Assembly: GCA_003963115.1 (NCBI GenBank)
Contig: RXJQ01000044.1
Span: forward strand, 110,074 to 174,073
DNA from: Burkholderiales bacterium
GTDB taxonomy: Bacteria; Pseudomonadota; Gammaproteobacteria; Burkholderiales; Burkholderiaceae_C
Length of the DNA: 64,000 bases
Reading direction: 5' to 3'
The position numbers were made by a program, and so were the translations under genes. The notes under the pieces were generated by a model. The model searched no databases, had not been told where the DNA came from, and saw only the letters and a list, made by a program, of their open reading frames with translations. How positions within the stretch are numbered: position 1 is the stretch's first letter; every line of letters starts with the position of its first letter. Of this stretch, positions 22,026 through 32,100 are shown piece by piece.

Positions 22026-22835
22026 ATGAGCACCAGCCAGGATCTGGTCGTGGCCCTCAAGGCCGAACTGAAGGCAGCCGGCGTGACCTATGCCCAACTG
22101 GCGATTCGCCTGGGCATCGCCGAGTCCAGCGTCAAGCGCATCTTCGCCAAGGCCGACATGCCCTTGTCACGCGTGGACGGTATCTGCCGCGCCCTCAAGC
22201 TGGACTTCGCCGAACTCGCCAGGCGCGTGGCCGATGCCCAGCCCCTGCGCCGCGAACTCACGCTGGCACAGGAGCGCGGCGTGGTGGCCGACCGTAAGCT
22301 GCTGCTGATGGCCATCTGCTGCCTGAGCCAATGGACCTTCGAGCAGATCGTCTCCAGCTACGAGATCAGCGAGGTCGAATGCATCCGCTACTTCGCCAAG
22401 CTCGACAAGCTGGGCATCATCGAACTCAAGCCCCTGAACCGCTATCGCCTGCAGGTGGCCAAGACCTTCCGCTGGCGGCCCCACGGCCCGGTCATGCAGT
22501 TCTTCCGCGAGCAGGTGGTAGACGAGTATTTCTCTGGCGCCTTCGATGGTGACGACGAGTTACTGCTGCTGGTGCACGGCTCACTGGGCCCCGGCCTGGC
22601 CACGGCCTTTGCCGAACGCTTGCAGCGCACGGCCGAGGACTTCGCCCAGCAGCATTTGTCCGACCAGCGCCTGCCTGCCGACAAGCGCAAGCCCTATACC
22701 CTGGTCGTCGGTCTGCGATCCTGGTGGTGGCAGGCATTTGTCGATCTGTGGCGCCATCCGCCTACACAAGACGCCGGAGCCACGCCAGCGACATCGGGCA
22801 CATCGCTGGCCCGCAGACTCAAGCCTTCTTCCTGA
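22026..22835 (+). CDS. XRE-family helix-turn-helix regulator with C-terminal sensor region
   Basis: A 269-residue DNA-binding protein. Residues about 8-60 form a Cro/XRE helix-turn-helix (LKAAGVTYAQLAIRLGIAES, SRVDGICRALKLDFAELARR). The rest is a conserved-looking but unnamed domain: a second winged-helix-like stretch (TFEQIVSSYEISEVECIRYFAKLDKLGI) and a final region with LLLLVHGSLGPGLATAFAERLQ. Only ATG 22026 has a good ribosome-binding site (GGAGAG); the long upstream frame is spurious. Its 3' end overlaps the convergent CoA-transferase gene by 17 bp. Confidence 0.88.
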   Translation: MSTSQDLVVALKAELKAAGVTYAQLAIRLGIAESSVKRIFAKADMPLSRVDGICRALKLDFAELARRVADAQPLRRELTLAQERGVVADRKLLLMAICCLSQWTFEQIVSSYEISEVECIRYFAKLDKLGIIELKPLNRYRLQVAKTFRWRPHGPVMQFFREQVVDEYFSGAFDGDDELLLLVHGSLGPGLATAFAERLQRTAEDFAQQHLSDQRLPADKRKPYTLVVGLRSWWWQAFVDLWRHPPTQDAGATPATSGTSLARRLKPSS

Positions 22836-24039
22836 GCGCAGCCAGCACGGCCTCGGTGTCTTCTCCCAAGGTGGGCCCACGCCGCTGGATCACGCCCGGG
22901 GTCGCCGAGAGCTTGGGGATGATGCCGGGCACCTCGACGGTCAGGCCATCATGCGTGGTCACAGGCAGGATCATGTCGCGCGCCCGGTAGTGCGGGTCAC
23001 GCGCGATGTCCTGTGCGTTGTAGATGCGGCCCACCGGCACACTGGCCGCATTGAGCACATCCAGCACCTGGTCCACAGCACGCATTGAGGTCCAGGCCGC
23101 GATGGCTTCGTCGATCTCGGCCACGCGCTTGACACGACCCGGGTTGCTGGCCAGCTCGGGGTCGGTCGCCAGGTCGTCGCGCGCGATTGCGATCATCAGG
23201 CGCTTGAAGATCGAGTCGCCATTGCCACCGATCACCACCATGCCATCGGCACACGGGTAGGCATTGCTGGGCGCAATCCCCGGCAGGGCCGAGCCCGCAG
23301 GCTGGCGAACCGCGCCAAAGGCGCTGAACTCCGGCAGCAGGCTTTCCATGCAGTTGAACACGGCCTCGTACAAGGCCACGTCCACCACCTGCCCCCGGCC
23401 CTTGGGCGCCTCGGCACTGATGCTGCGTTGGCGCGCCTGCAAGGCCAGCAGCACGCCGATGGCACCGTGCAGGCCGGCCAGGGTGTCGCCCAGGCTCACA
23501 CCGGCACGCACGGGCACGCGCCCGGGCTCCGCATTGAGATAGCGCATGCCGCCCATGGCCTCGGCCACCACGGCAAAACCAGGGCGCTCGCGGTAGGGCC
23601 CAGTCTGCCCATAGCCACTGATACGCAGCATGATCAGGCCTGGGTTGCGACGGCTCAGGTCTTCATAGGCCATGCCCCATTTCTCCATGGTGCCGGGCTT
23701 GAAGTTCTCGATGAGCACATCGGCCTCGTCGATCAACTGGCGCACGATGTCGCGCCCCTCTTCGGTCCGCAGGTCCAGTACCACGCTTTTCTTGTTGCGG
23801 CTTTGTACCTGCCACCACACGCTCAGGCCTTTGTGCAGCATGCGCCACTGACGCAGCGGGTCGCCCCCCGCCGCGCCATCTGCCGCCGGTGGCTCGATCT
23901 TGATGACCTCCGCACCGAAATCGGCCAGCGTCTTGCCAGCAAAGGGTCCGGCAATCAGTTGCCCCAGTTCGATCACCTTCAGGCCAGCCAGTGCCTGGGG
24001 CGGGATGGCGGCGGTGTGGTCTCCGGTATGCATGTTCAT
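22819..24039 (-). CDS. CaiB/BaiF family III CoA-transferase, catalytic Asp position altered
   Basis: A 406-residue class III CoA-transferase that would move CoA between carboxylic acids. Family features are LKVIELGQLIAGPFAGKTLADFGAEVIKIE, the NKKSVVLDL loop, ISGYGQTGPY, and a C-terminal VPVGRIYNAQDIARDPHYRAR. At the place where family members usually carry the catalytic aspartate (GFD), this protein has RPGFAVVAEAMGG, i.e. Ala156, with Glu160 the nearest acid. A branch of Burkholderiales homologues may share this (from memory, unverified). It starts 5 bp after exbD and so appears to be in the tonB-exbBD operon. The substrate is unknown. Confidence 0.92.
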   Translation of the reverse strand: MNMHTGDHTAAIPPQALAGLKVIELGQLIAGPFAGKTLADFGAEVIKIEPPAADGAAGGDPLRQWRMLHKGLSVWWQVQSRNKKSVVLDLRTEEGRDIVRQLIDEADVLIENFKPGTMEKWGMAYEDLSRRNPGLIMLRISGYGQTGPYRERPGFAVVAEAMGGMRYLNAEPGRVPVRAGVSLGDTLAGLHGAIGVLLALQARQRSISAEAPKGRGQVVDVALYEAVFNCMESLLPEFSAFGAVRQPAGSALPGIAPSNAYPCADGMVVIGGNGDSIFKRLMIAIARDDLATDPELASNPGRVKRVAEIDEAIAAWTSMRAVDQVLDVLNAASVPVGRIYNAQDIARDPHYRARDMILPVTTHDGLTVEVPGIIPKLSATPGVIQRRGPTLGEDTEAVLAALRKKA

Positions 24040-24044
24040 CTCGC

Positions 24045-24488
24045 TCAGCGTGCTGGTCCGACTGCCTTGCCTGCCAATTCAGGGTCGGTCACAAAGTTGA
24101 TCTTGGTCAGGCCAGCCTTGGCCGCATCGGCCAGCACCTCGGCCACGGCGCGGTAAGGCACGGCCTGATCGGCGCGCAGGTGCAGCTCCGGCTGCACTGG
24201 CTTGCCACTTTCCACGGCGAATCGCGACATCGATTCTTCGCGGCTGATGGCCTGGCCATTCCAGTAGCGCAGGCCATGGGCATCGATGGACAGGTCGATC
24301 TTCACGGCCTTGGCCGACATCGCCTGCGCGCTGGTGCGGGGCAGCTCAAGCTTGATGGAATGACTAAGCAGCGGCGCCGTGACGATGAAGATGACCAGCA
24401 GGACCAGCATCACATCGATGAGCGGGACCATGTTGATCTCGGCCATCGGTGCGCCGCCGCGCTTGTCGTCGAAGCTGGCAAAGGCCAT
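24045..24488 (-). CDS. exbD: ExbD/TolR-type energy-transducing protein
   Basis: A 147-residue inner-membrane protein. It has a short cytoplasmic N-terminus, a single transmembrane helix (about residues 20-40) and a periplasmic domain. The helix carries the proton-channel aspartate Asp25 in NMVPLIDVMLVLLV. It works with ExbB to drive TonB using the proton motive force. It lies 33 bp downstream of exbB. The GGAPMAEINMVP opening is more ExbD-like than TolR-like, and tonB in the same operon supports this. Confidence 0.93.
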   Translation of the reverse strand: MAFASFDDKRGGAPMAEINMVPLIDVMLVLLVIFIVTAPLLSHSIKLELPRTSAQAMSAKAVKIDLSIDAHGLRYWNGQAISREESMSRFAVESGKPVQPELHLRADQAVPYRAVAEVLADAAKAGLTKINFVTDPELAGKAVGPAR

Positions 24489-24521
24489 GGGTGTTCTTTC
24501 AGACGTACTTGTGGGTGATGC

Positions 24522-25313
24522 TCAGAGCTTGCCGGAGCCCTTGAGCGTCTGCCCGGTCGACAGGAAGGTGAAGAGCTCGAAGGCAAAAGCATCCAGGCGC
24601 GCACCCCAGACCCGGTTGCTGCGCGTGAGCCAGTTGTAGCCCACCACAGCAGGGATGGCCACGGCCAGCCCCACACCGGTCATCACCAGCGATTCGCCCA
24701 CGGGGCCGGCCACCTTGTCCAGCGTGCCCGCGCCTGTCGCGCCGATGGCCAGCAAGGCATGGTAGACCCCCCAGACCGTGCCGAACAACCCCACGAAAGG
24801 CGCCGTGGCCCCGATGGTGGCCAGCACGCTGAGCCCGCTTTCCATGTTCATGGTGATCTCATCGAGCACCTTCTTGATGGTGCGGGTGAGGAACTCCTGC
24901 GCACTGCCGGCCTCTTCCAGCTTGGCCGCACCAAAGCGCGCATGGTGCGCCTGGGCACGCATGGCATGCGCCGTGAGGTGGGCAAAGGGCTCGCGCACAC
25001 CCTTGATGGCGATCTCCTGCTGCACGGACTCCAGCGAGGACGCGTTCCAGAAAGAAGCCAGGAAGACGCCGCTGCGCCTTTGACGCCGCAACATCGACAC
25101 CCCTTTGGTCACGATCAGGATCCACGACACCAGCGACATCAGCACCAGGATCACGAACAGGCCCTGGCCCACGGCATCGGTCTGCTGAATGAAATGGGCA
25201 AAGCCCAGCTCAGGCGCGGCTGATGGGCTCACCACGGTGGCATCCGTGGCCGTGGTTGTCTGCACGCTGGAGGCAGTGGGCATTGAAGGACTCATCTTGG
25301 ACCAGACTCTCAT
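24522..25313 (-). CDS. exbB: ExbB-type proton-channel protein
   Basis: A 263-residue MotA/TolQ/ExbB-family protein with three transmembrane helices: about residues 50-72, then a pair around 165-185 and 205-225. The second helix region has GATAPFVGLFGTVWGVYHAL and the third VGESLVMTGVGLAVAIPAVVGYN. A Thr/Ala/Ser-rich N-terminal segment precedes the first helix. The start codon overlaps the tonB stop (ATGA at 25310-25313), indicating translational coupling; a second Met 18 bp further in is possible. Confidence 0.93.
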   Translation of the reverse strand: MRVWSKMSPSMPTASSVQTTTATDATVVSPSAAPELGFAHFIQQTDAVGQGLFVILVLMSLVSWILIVTKGVSMLRRQRRSGVFLASFWNASSLESVQQEIAIKGVREPFAHLTAHAMRAQAHHARFGAAKLEEAGSAQEFLTRTIKKVLDEITMNMESGLSVLATIGATAPFVGLFGTVWGVYHALLAIGATGAGTLDKVAGPVGESLVMTGVGLAVAIPAVVGYNWLTRSNRVWGARLDAFAFELFTFLSTGQTLKGSGKL

Positions 25314-26080
25314 TCCAGATTGAACACGATTTCAGCGGGCACCCACACCGCACGTGGCACGCCGCCCTCAACATGAGGCTGAAAGCGCGCGGCCTTCATG
25401 TTGAGCACGGCTTGCCGATCCAGGCGCGGGAACCCTGAGCTCTTGGTGACCTGCACGTCCTTGGGATGCCCCTCCTCATCCACCAGGACCTTGAGTTGCA
25501 CCACCCCGGTCTCACCCAGATCACGCGACGCACGGGGATACACCTGCGGTGGCTCGCTCAGGTAGCGTACGGCCGATCGGGGCAACTCCTTCGGGGCATT
25601 GGAGAGCTTGGCCAACTCAGTAGCTTGATTCGGTGCCGGCGTGGCCACAGGATTGGCGGGCTGTACGGGTACGGCGGGCGTCGTCACAGGCACAGGGGTC
25701 GCCACGGGCTTGTCGTTCGTGGCCGGTGGCGCTTCCGCCGCCTGGGTCGAGCGCGCGCTCGACAGCACGGGTGGCGCGGCAGGCGGCATGGGCGTGACCA
25801 CGCGCTGCGGCTGCACACGTGGCTGAGACATCGGCCTGGCCGGCTCGGGCTGCGGCAGGACCGATGGCGATGGCGGCGGGTTGTCCACCACCAACTGCGC
25901 GGTGATCACGGGGGGCTCGACGCTGGGCTGCGGCGCGACCGTCCAGTGCCAGACCACCCAGGCCAGCACGCCATGCGCCAGTACCACCACCCCCGCCAGC
26001 ACCACGCGCTGAAGCGGGCCGAGGTCTGCCGGCATGAGCGACAGACCCGATTCGGCAGATCGTGGCAAGGCAAAGTGCAT
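25310..26080 (-). CDS. tonB: TonB energy-transduction protein
   Basis: Couples inner-membrane energy to outer-membrane receptors. The 256-residue protein has an N-terminal membrane anchor (about residues 20-45), a long Pro/Ala/Val/Gln-rich periplasmic spacer (about 50-170) and a TonB C-terminal domain (PPQVYPRASRDLGETGVVQL, KSSGFPRLDRQAVLNMKAARF, PAEIVFNL). The frame is open upstream, but MHFALPRSAESG at 26080 gives the normal topology. It is the first gene of tonB-exbB-exbD-CoA-transferase and diverges from tssA. Confidence 0.93.
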   Translation of the reverse strand: MHFALPRSAESGLSLMPADLGPLQRVVLAGVVVLAHGVLAWVVWHWTVAPQPSVEPPVITAQLVVDNPPPSPSVLPQPEPARPMSQPRVQPQRVVTPMPPAAPPVLSSARSTQAAEAPPATNDKPVATPVPVTTPAVPVQPANPVATPAPNQATELAKLSNAPKELPRSAVRYLSEPPQVYPRASRDLGETGVVQLKVLVDEEGHPKDVQVTKSSGFPRLDRQAVLNMKAARFQPHVEGGVPRAVWVPAEIVFNLE

Positions 26081-26229
26081 GGGCACCCGAGGCTGAAGGA
26101 GGAAAACGCCGATCTTATCCACCCTTGGTGACGACTTCCCACCCTTTGGGGGAACATGCGCTGACGTCCTGGCCACGGCTTCATGGGATGATCGTGGTCT
26201 ACCAAACCAGGGATGAAACGTTTTGCGCA

Positions 26230-27315
26230 ATGGAACTTGAGGCCTTGTTCGCGCCGATTTCAGGCGCCTCGCCGTGTGGCGAAGACATGTCTTTCTCGAT
26301 CGAATTCGACCAGATCGCCGATATGCGACGCCAGGACGACCCCACGCTGGACCAAGGCGAGTGGGTCACGTCCCTGAAAGTCGCCGACTGGCCTGGCGTC
26401 GTGCAATCGTGCCAAGGCCTGCTGCAGACCCGCACCAAAGACCTGCGGCTGGCCATGTGGCTGACAGAAGCCCTGGCACTGTCGAGCGGCTACGAAGGCC
26501 TGGACGAGGGCCTGGCGCTGTGCACCCGCCTGTGCGAGCTGTACTGGGGGGCGCTGCACCCCCAGGCCCATGGTGGCGACGTGGAGGAGCGCGCCGGCAA
26601 CATCGCCTGGCTGCTCAAGCGCGTCGTGTCGCTGAGCCGTGCACTGCCCATCACCAAAGGCCGACAGGGCGGCCCCTACAGCCTGATGGACCTGGATACG
26701 GCACGGCTGCCATCCTCGTCGGCCGGTTCCGGGACCGATCAAACACAAGCGCCGGCCGACCGCCCCACACTGGAGCAGATCCAGCGTGCGCTGCGCGAGA
26801 CCCCCGCCCCGTATCTGCTGGCGACCTTGCAAGCGGCGCAACACTGTGCGTCCCACCTGCTGGCGTGGCAAGCCATCGTCGATGCGCATCTGGGTGCGGA
26901 CGGCCCGGGCTTCGTTCAGGCCAAGGAGGCCTTGAGTAGTGTCGTCCACGACCTGACGCGCCTGGCACGCGAGTACGGCGCGCTGCATGCCGACGCCTCC
27001 CCGGCCTCAACCAACACGATGGGCGATGTTGCGGCCCCGGAAGAAGCGGCCCACACTTCAGCGGCCACGGCCGGCGTCGCGGGTGGTCCGCCGCGCACGC
27101 GTGCCCAGGCCTTGCAGCAACTGCGCGAAGTAGCCAGCTATTTCCGCCGCACGGAGCCCCACAGCCCCGTGGCCTACCTGGCCGAAAAGGCTGTCAAATG
27201 GGGCGAGATGCCCCTGCACGAATGGCTGCGCAAGGTCATCAAGGACCAGGGCGCCATGTCGCACCTCGAAGAGCTGCTGGGGCTGGACCCCAAGGCCCAG
27301 CCTGACGGCCACTGA
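26230..27315 (+). CDS. tssA: Type VI secretion protein TssA (ImpA family)
   Basis: TssA caps and primes assembly of the type VI tail. The 361-residue protein begins MELEALFAPISGASPCGEDMSF, the diagnostic ImpA N-terminal segment. It is followed by helical repeats and a C-terminal domain with RTEPHSPVAYLAEKAVKWGEMPLHEWLRKV. An Ala/Thr-rich linker (about residues 245-295) separates the two. The upstream open frame is not coding. It stands alone on the plus strand and converges on the OmpA-like gene with 18 bp between stops; all other type VI genes in the window are on the minus strand. Confidence 0.93.
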   Translation: MELEALFAPISGASPCGEDMSFSIEFDQIADMRRQDDPTLDQGEWVTSLKVADWPGVVQSCQGLLQTRTKDLRLAMWLTEALALSSGYEGLDEGLALCTRLCELYWGALHPQAHGGDVEERAGNIAWLLKRVVSLSRALPITKGRQGGPYSLMDLDTARLPSSSAGSGTDQTQAPADRPTLEQIQRALRETPAPYLLATLQAAQHCASHLLAWQAIVDAHLGADGPGFVQAKEALSSVVHDLTRLAREYGALHADASPASTNTMGDVAAPEEAAHTSAATAGVAGGPPRTRAQALQQLREVASYFRRTEPHSPVAYLAEKAVKWGEMPLHEWLRKVIKDQGAMSHLEELLGLDPKAQPDGH

Positions 27316-27333
27316 TTCAGCCTGGCCTGGCGT

Positions 27334-28137
27334 TCAGGAACCGACGCGGAACTCGATGCGTCGGTTGCGGGCCCGTCCCTCGTCCGTTTCATTGGACGCC
27401 ACGGGCTGATCAGGCCCCAGGCCGGAGATCGCGATGCTGTCGGCCGGCAGGCCCTTGCCGGTCAGATAGCGCTTGACCGACTGGGCACGTGCCAGCGACA
27501 AGCTCACATTGGCCGCACGAGAGCCGGAGGCATCGGTGTGGCCGATCACCTCGAAGTGCCGCCCCTTGAGCCTGGCCATGGCTGTGGCCATCTCGTCGAG
27601 GATGGGCTGGGCCGTGGGCCTGAGCACGGCACTGCCCGGCTCGAACTCCACGATGCGGTTGGCCAGCGCCTGGTCCACCACGGCCTGCTCTTGCACGGCC
27701 ACACGCAGGCCATTGCGCACCGTGTAGGTGGGGTTGAGCGTCTGAGACAGATCGCTCGCCACCTGCTGGCGCACGGCCTCGTTGGCCACCTCGCCACGAA
27801 GCTCAATCGCGTTGCCCTGGATGCTCAACTGGCCACGGCTGACCTGCTTGAGTGATGGCGACAGCATCTTCTGCACATACTGCTGCCATTGCGGCGGCGC
27901 GACCACCGAGCCCAGGGTGAGCTGGTCCACCACACGCTCGGGGCCATACAGCTCCCGCATGCGCGAGAGCACGGCCACCCGCGTGGCCTCGTCCGGCACC
28001 GTGCCCGACACCACCACCTGATGGGGCTCCAGCACCTGCGCGCTGCTCTGGGTCTGGTTCTGGGCCTGCGCCGACACCACCCCGCCAACGCCCAACCACC
28101 AACACAAGGCCAAACGCTTCAACACGGCATGCTTCAC
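27334..28137 (-). CDS. OmpA-like peptidoglycan-binding protein, type VI-associated
   Basis: A 267-residue exported protein with a signal peptide (about residues 1-25), two BON-like or SH3-like repeats in the middle (VVVSGTVPDEATRVAVL and IELRGEVANEAVRQQVASDL) and a C-terminal OmpA domain (about 160-267; GHTDASGSRAANVSLSLARAQSV, ARNRRIEFRV). The OmpA domain keeps the Asp and Arg that bind diaminopimelate. It likely anchors the type VI membrane complex to the cell wall, as TagL-like proteins do, but it has no transmembrane helix after the signal. Its start is 1 bp from the tagF stop. Confidence 0.85.
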   Translation of the reverse strand: MKHAVLKRLALCWWLGVGGVVSAQAQNQTQSSAQVLEPHQVVVSGTVPDEATRVAVLSRMRELYGPERVVDQLTLGSVVAPPQWQQYVQKMLSPSLKQVSRGQLSIQGNAIELRGEVANEAVRQQVASDLSQTLNPTYTVRNGLRVAVQEQAVVDQALANRIVEFEPGSAVLRPTAQPILDEMATAMARLKGRHFEVIGHTDASGSRAANVSLSLARAQSVKRYLTGKGLPADSIAISGLGPDQPVASNETDEGRARNRRIEFRVGS

Positions 28138-28138
28138 A

Positions 28139-29125
28139 TCAAGCTCCCAGGAACACTTCTCGGTAGGTACTCAGCGCCTGCGCCAAAGACAGCCCCGGAT
28201 CGCGCAGGTAGTTGGACAACTTGCGCAAGCCGTAGTCGGACTCGACCTCGCCCTCGACCCAGTCCGACGCCAGCAGGCTCACGCCCTGATCGCGCAGCAG
28301 ATTGGGGTCGATCACGTTATGCAGGGTCGCGGCCGATGCGCCTTGAAAGCCCACCACCATGCAGGGCCGGCCATCGAGTTGGGTCATGAATAGGCCCAAC
28401 TCCACCGCATGACGATTGAAGAAACCAAGGATCAAGGCCAGCCAGTAAGACGCCACAGGCCCCCTGAGCGCCGCATCGTTGACCAGCGGCAGGCACAGCA
28501 CCTTGCTGAGCTTGGCCGTGCCCTGCGCCATGGCCGGCTGCAACAGCATGCCCAGTGCCAGGGTAGCCTGGCGCACGGACAAGCGCGTGCCGCTGGCCGC
28601 CAGCATCTGCTCCAGGCTCGCCACGCTGTGCACGGCCAGGAAATCGTCGAAGGCCGCTCGGGCCGCCGCAGGATGCACGTCCACGCCCAGGCAGCCGCTC
28701 AGACTGGCCTGCGCATGCGCCAGGTCGACCGCCGCATGCGCGACCCTTGCTACCTGCTCCAGCCGGGCCCACAAGCGCGACAGGGCTACCGGCCCCAGCA
28801 CCGCGAAATCGCGTGGCTGGGCCAGATCAAAGGCCGTTGCCGTGATGAAGGGAAAGCGCCTGCCCGAGCCATCCTGGCTGGCCAGCCAGTGGCCTGCCAG
28901 CCCCACCGGGCTTTGCGTGCCGAGGATGGCAAAGGGCATGGCCGCCGCCGCGTCGTAGATCAGCTTCCATCGTGGGTCCATGGCCAGGCGGTCCATGGTC
29001 TGGGACTGCCATTTGTCCAGGCTGGTGATGAGCGTGGTGTGCCGGCCGCTGCGAACGAAGTCACCCCGCGAGGGCACTTTGCCGAAATACAGCAGCTCCG
29101 TGGCCGATGTGCTTGCCGCGCTCAT
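28139..29125 (-). CDS. tagF: Type VI secretion-associated protein TagF
   Basis: A 328-residue soluble protein. The N-terminal half has the DUF2094/TagF signature LLYFGKVPSRGDFVRSGR, then WKLIYDAAAAMPFAILGTQSPVGLAGHW and FPFITATAFDL. TagF proteins act as post-translational repressors of type VI assembly in systems with the PpkA/PppA/Fha switch (known in Pseudomonas; here inferred). The start overlaps the tssM stop by 4 bp (29122-29125), so the two are coupled. The frame runs much further upstream inside tssM, but that part is a shadow. Confidence 0.9.
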   Translation of the reverse strand: MSAASTSATELLYFGKVPSRGDFVRSGRHTTLITSLDKWQSQTMDRLAMDPRWKLIYDAAAAMPFAILGTQSPVGLAGHWLASQDGSGRRFPFITATAFDLAQPRDFAVLGPVALSRLWARLEQVARVAHAAVDLAHAQASLSGCLGVDVHPAAARAAFDDFLAVHSVASLEQMLAASGTRLSVRQATLALGMLLQPAMAQGTAKLSKVLCLPLVNDAALRGPVASYWLALILGFFNRHAVELGLFMTQLDGRPCMVVGFQGASAATLHNVIDPNLLRDQGVSLLASDWVEGEVESDYGLRKLSNYLRDPGLSLAQALSTYREVFLGA

Positions 29126-32100
29126 GAAGCGGCCCCTTCCTTGTTGTTGTTTCGCATGCCACTCATGGCCGGGGCCATGGACTCGACCGGCGCAGCAGGT
29201 GCGGTGGGCGCACCAGATGAGGTGCCTGCCACCGTCCCCTCGTCTTGCCCGGCAATGATCGAGGGCAAGGCACCGGGCCGCGCCACCAGGCCACCGCCCG
29301 CAGCCGATGCAGCGGCGGGTGCAGCTGGTGCTGGTGTCGCCGCGTTGGAGATGATGCGCAGCTGCACACCCACCGATGTGGCGCCCTGCGGCCAGTGCAG
29401 CTCGAACAACTGGTTGTCGAGGCGCTTGCGCTGCGCTGCGCCGATCATCTTCTCCAGGCCAAAATGCCCGGCCTCGTTGAAGAATTCCACCTGCTTGCCA
29501 TCCAGCGTCACACCTGTGATGTGCACGCCCGGCGTGCCCGAGCCCGGCCACACGAAATGCGCCCAGCTGACCGCACCGTTGCGGTAGCGCATGACTTGCC
29601 CGTCCACCTCCACCGTGTACTCGGTCAGGCCGGGCGAAGGCAAGGGCAGCATCTGAAACACGGTCTGAGCCTCGGCTGCAGCCGTAGCGCCACCACCACC
29701 CGATGCCGCGCCGCCGCCCGCGGCCTGGCCATTGAGTGGCGCGATCCACACGCCCAACCCCGCCACGAAATCAGGGCGCAGGCGCACGCCCATGTCCGCC
29801 CAGGTGCGCGGCGTCACGCCATCACCGCGCTTGAGCACCAGCGAGCCCAGCGACTGCTCCACGAACTTGGCGATCACGCCATCGGTACCAAAGACCTTGG
29901 CGATCTCGGCCGGCGAAGCCTCCAGACGCGAGGCGCGGTCGAACGGGTACTTGCTGGCCAGCGTGCGCTGATAGGGCTCGAAGACCTGTGCCATCCACAC
30001 ACGGTTGAGCTCGGCCTCAGTGGGCCTGACGATCACGGCATAGGCCTGCATCAGCGGGCGCACCAGCAATGGCCGCAACGTGGCCCGCGCCGAATCACCG
30101 ATGCCATTGAGCATCTGCTCGTCAACCATCTTCAAGGCTTCGGCCAGCTCGCCGCCGCCCTCCAGGGTTTGCAGCATGAGCTGGCGTGACGCCGGCCCCG
30201 GGTCGCCCTGGGTCTTCATCTGGTTGAAGCGCGAACGGATCTTGGACAAGGCTTCCAGATAGCCCTTGATCATGGGCTCACCGCCTTCGCGCGGCGTCAT
30301 CAGGCGACCGACGGCGGCAAATGCCTTGCCGATCGGCCCCATGGCCTTCTCGCCCTCGCCATCCTTGTCGAGCTTGATCTCGGCGTTGATGCTGATCTGC
30401 GCGGGCGCTGCCCCCAGGATGGTCTGCTTGAACCACTCGATGAAGCTGCGCTTGTCCTGCCCCATTCGCTCGTCGAGCAGCGACGGATTGTCCCAGGACG
30501 TCTGTTCGTACAAGGTCTTGAGCAGCACGCCGACCGGCGAGGTGCTGGGGTCACCCAGGCGGTTCATGCTGAGCACCGCCGCGTCGAAGCCGGCGAAGTC
30601 CTGCACGCTGATGCCCTGCATGAACTTCTGCCATTCGCGCACGTACTCGGCCTTGTAGAGCTGGGTGAGCGACTTCTGGATCTGCTCGGGACTGCCTTCC
30701 AGCGTCAGGTCATCCGACGACGCTGTCTTGAGCACCCAGTCCGTGGATTGCAGCTCGCTGTTGGCCGCATCCTTGATGGCATCCTTGACATAGCCATTCC
30801 AGGCTTCGCGCGTGAAGGCGCCAGACACGGCGTAGCCACCGGCCACCACCTGGCGGTCGGCTTCGCTCACCACGCGTGCCACCGTCACGGGTGCGAAGCG
30901 TGTGGCAGCACGGGCCTTGATCTCGGCGTAGACACGCTCGCGGGCCGGCATGCCCTTGATGACGCGGCGCAGGTTGTCACGGGTCTGGTCCAGCAGGCTC
31001 AGATTGAGCTCCTGCTCGGGGAAGGCGGGGTCGGCCATCTGCGCCATGGCGAACGACAGGATGTGCTCGGCCTTCTGGATCAGTTGCTCGCGCGGCATGG
31101 TGCCCCGGTTGGCTTCCAGCCAGGTGCGCCAGAAACGCGTGAGCTGGTCGCTCATGTGGCCAGGCTCCAGCCGGCTGCGGTCACCCAGCATCAGGTAGGC
31201 CTTGAGCGCGTTGTAAGCCTCGGTGACGTTGGTGCTGGAGGCATTGGCATAGGGTGAGGGCGAACCTGCGGCTGGGGCCTCGGGGATGGGGTCGCCATTG
31301 GCGTTCTCGTTGATGACACCTGATGCCGCCACGGCCACGGCTTGCGCAGGCTGCATGGGCCGCAGCTCAGCAGCATGCGTGTTGACGTCGCCCAGGTAGG
31401 CCGCAATCGCCTGTGCCGCGGGCTTGAGCATCACGCTTTGCAGGCCGTTGAAATACTCTTCCTTGAGACGATCCTCGATGACCTGGCCCTGATAGAGCCC
31501 CAGCCCGATGGACCAGGGTCGTGCCTGACGATATCGCTGCATCTGCTCCAGGCGGTCTTGCAGGATCTCCAAGGCCTCCAGACGCGATTGCAGGTCCACG
31601 CGCTTGTCCTGTACCTGCTGGGCCTTGGCCAGATCCGCCTGCACATGGGCCACCAGCTCACGGTTGCCCATGTAGGACCAGGTCCACGCCGCCAGCAAGG
31701 CGCCCAGCAAGGCCACGCCGCCAAAGAAGGTGGCATAGCGCAGTCGCAGCTTGTGGCGGCTGGTGTACTGCTGCACGAGCTGGCGGTCGGCAAAGATCAC
31801 GCGGGAGAACAGCTCCTTGAGGAAAAAACCGCTGTTGGAATACACCGCGGCCGAGGTGCCCGGTTGCAGCTGCAGGCCGAACTGCTCGGCCACACGCTCG
31901 CTGGCACGGCTGGTGGACTGCCCCTCCTGCACGGCACTGGTGAAGTAAAAGCCGCGGAAGATCGGGCGGAACTGGTAGGGGTTCTCTTCAAACAGGGTGT
32001 TGATGAAGGTGCGCAGCGCGGGTTTGAGCGCCGCGAACTCCAGCGGGAAGGTCAACACGCCAGGGGGCAGTTGCTCGCCACGGTGCAGCGACATGCGCGC

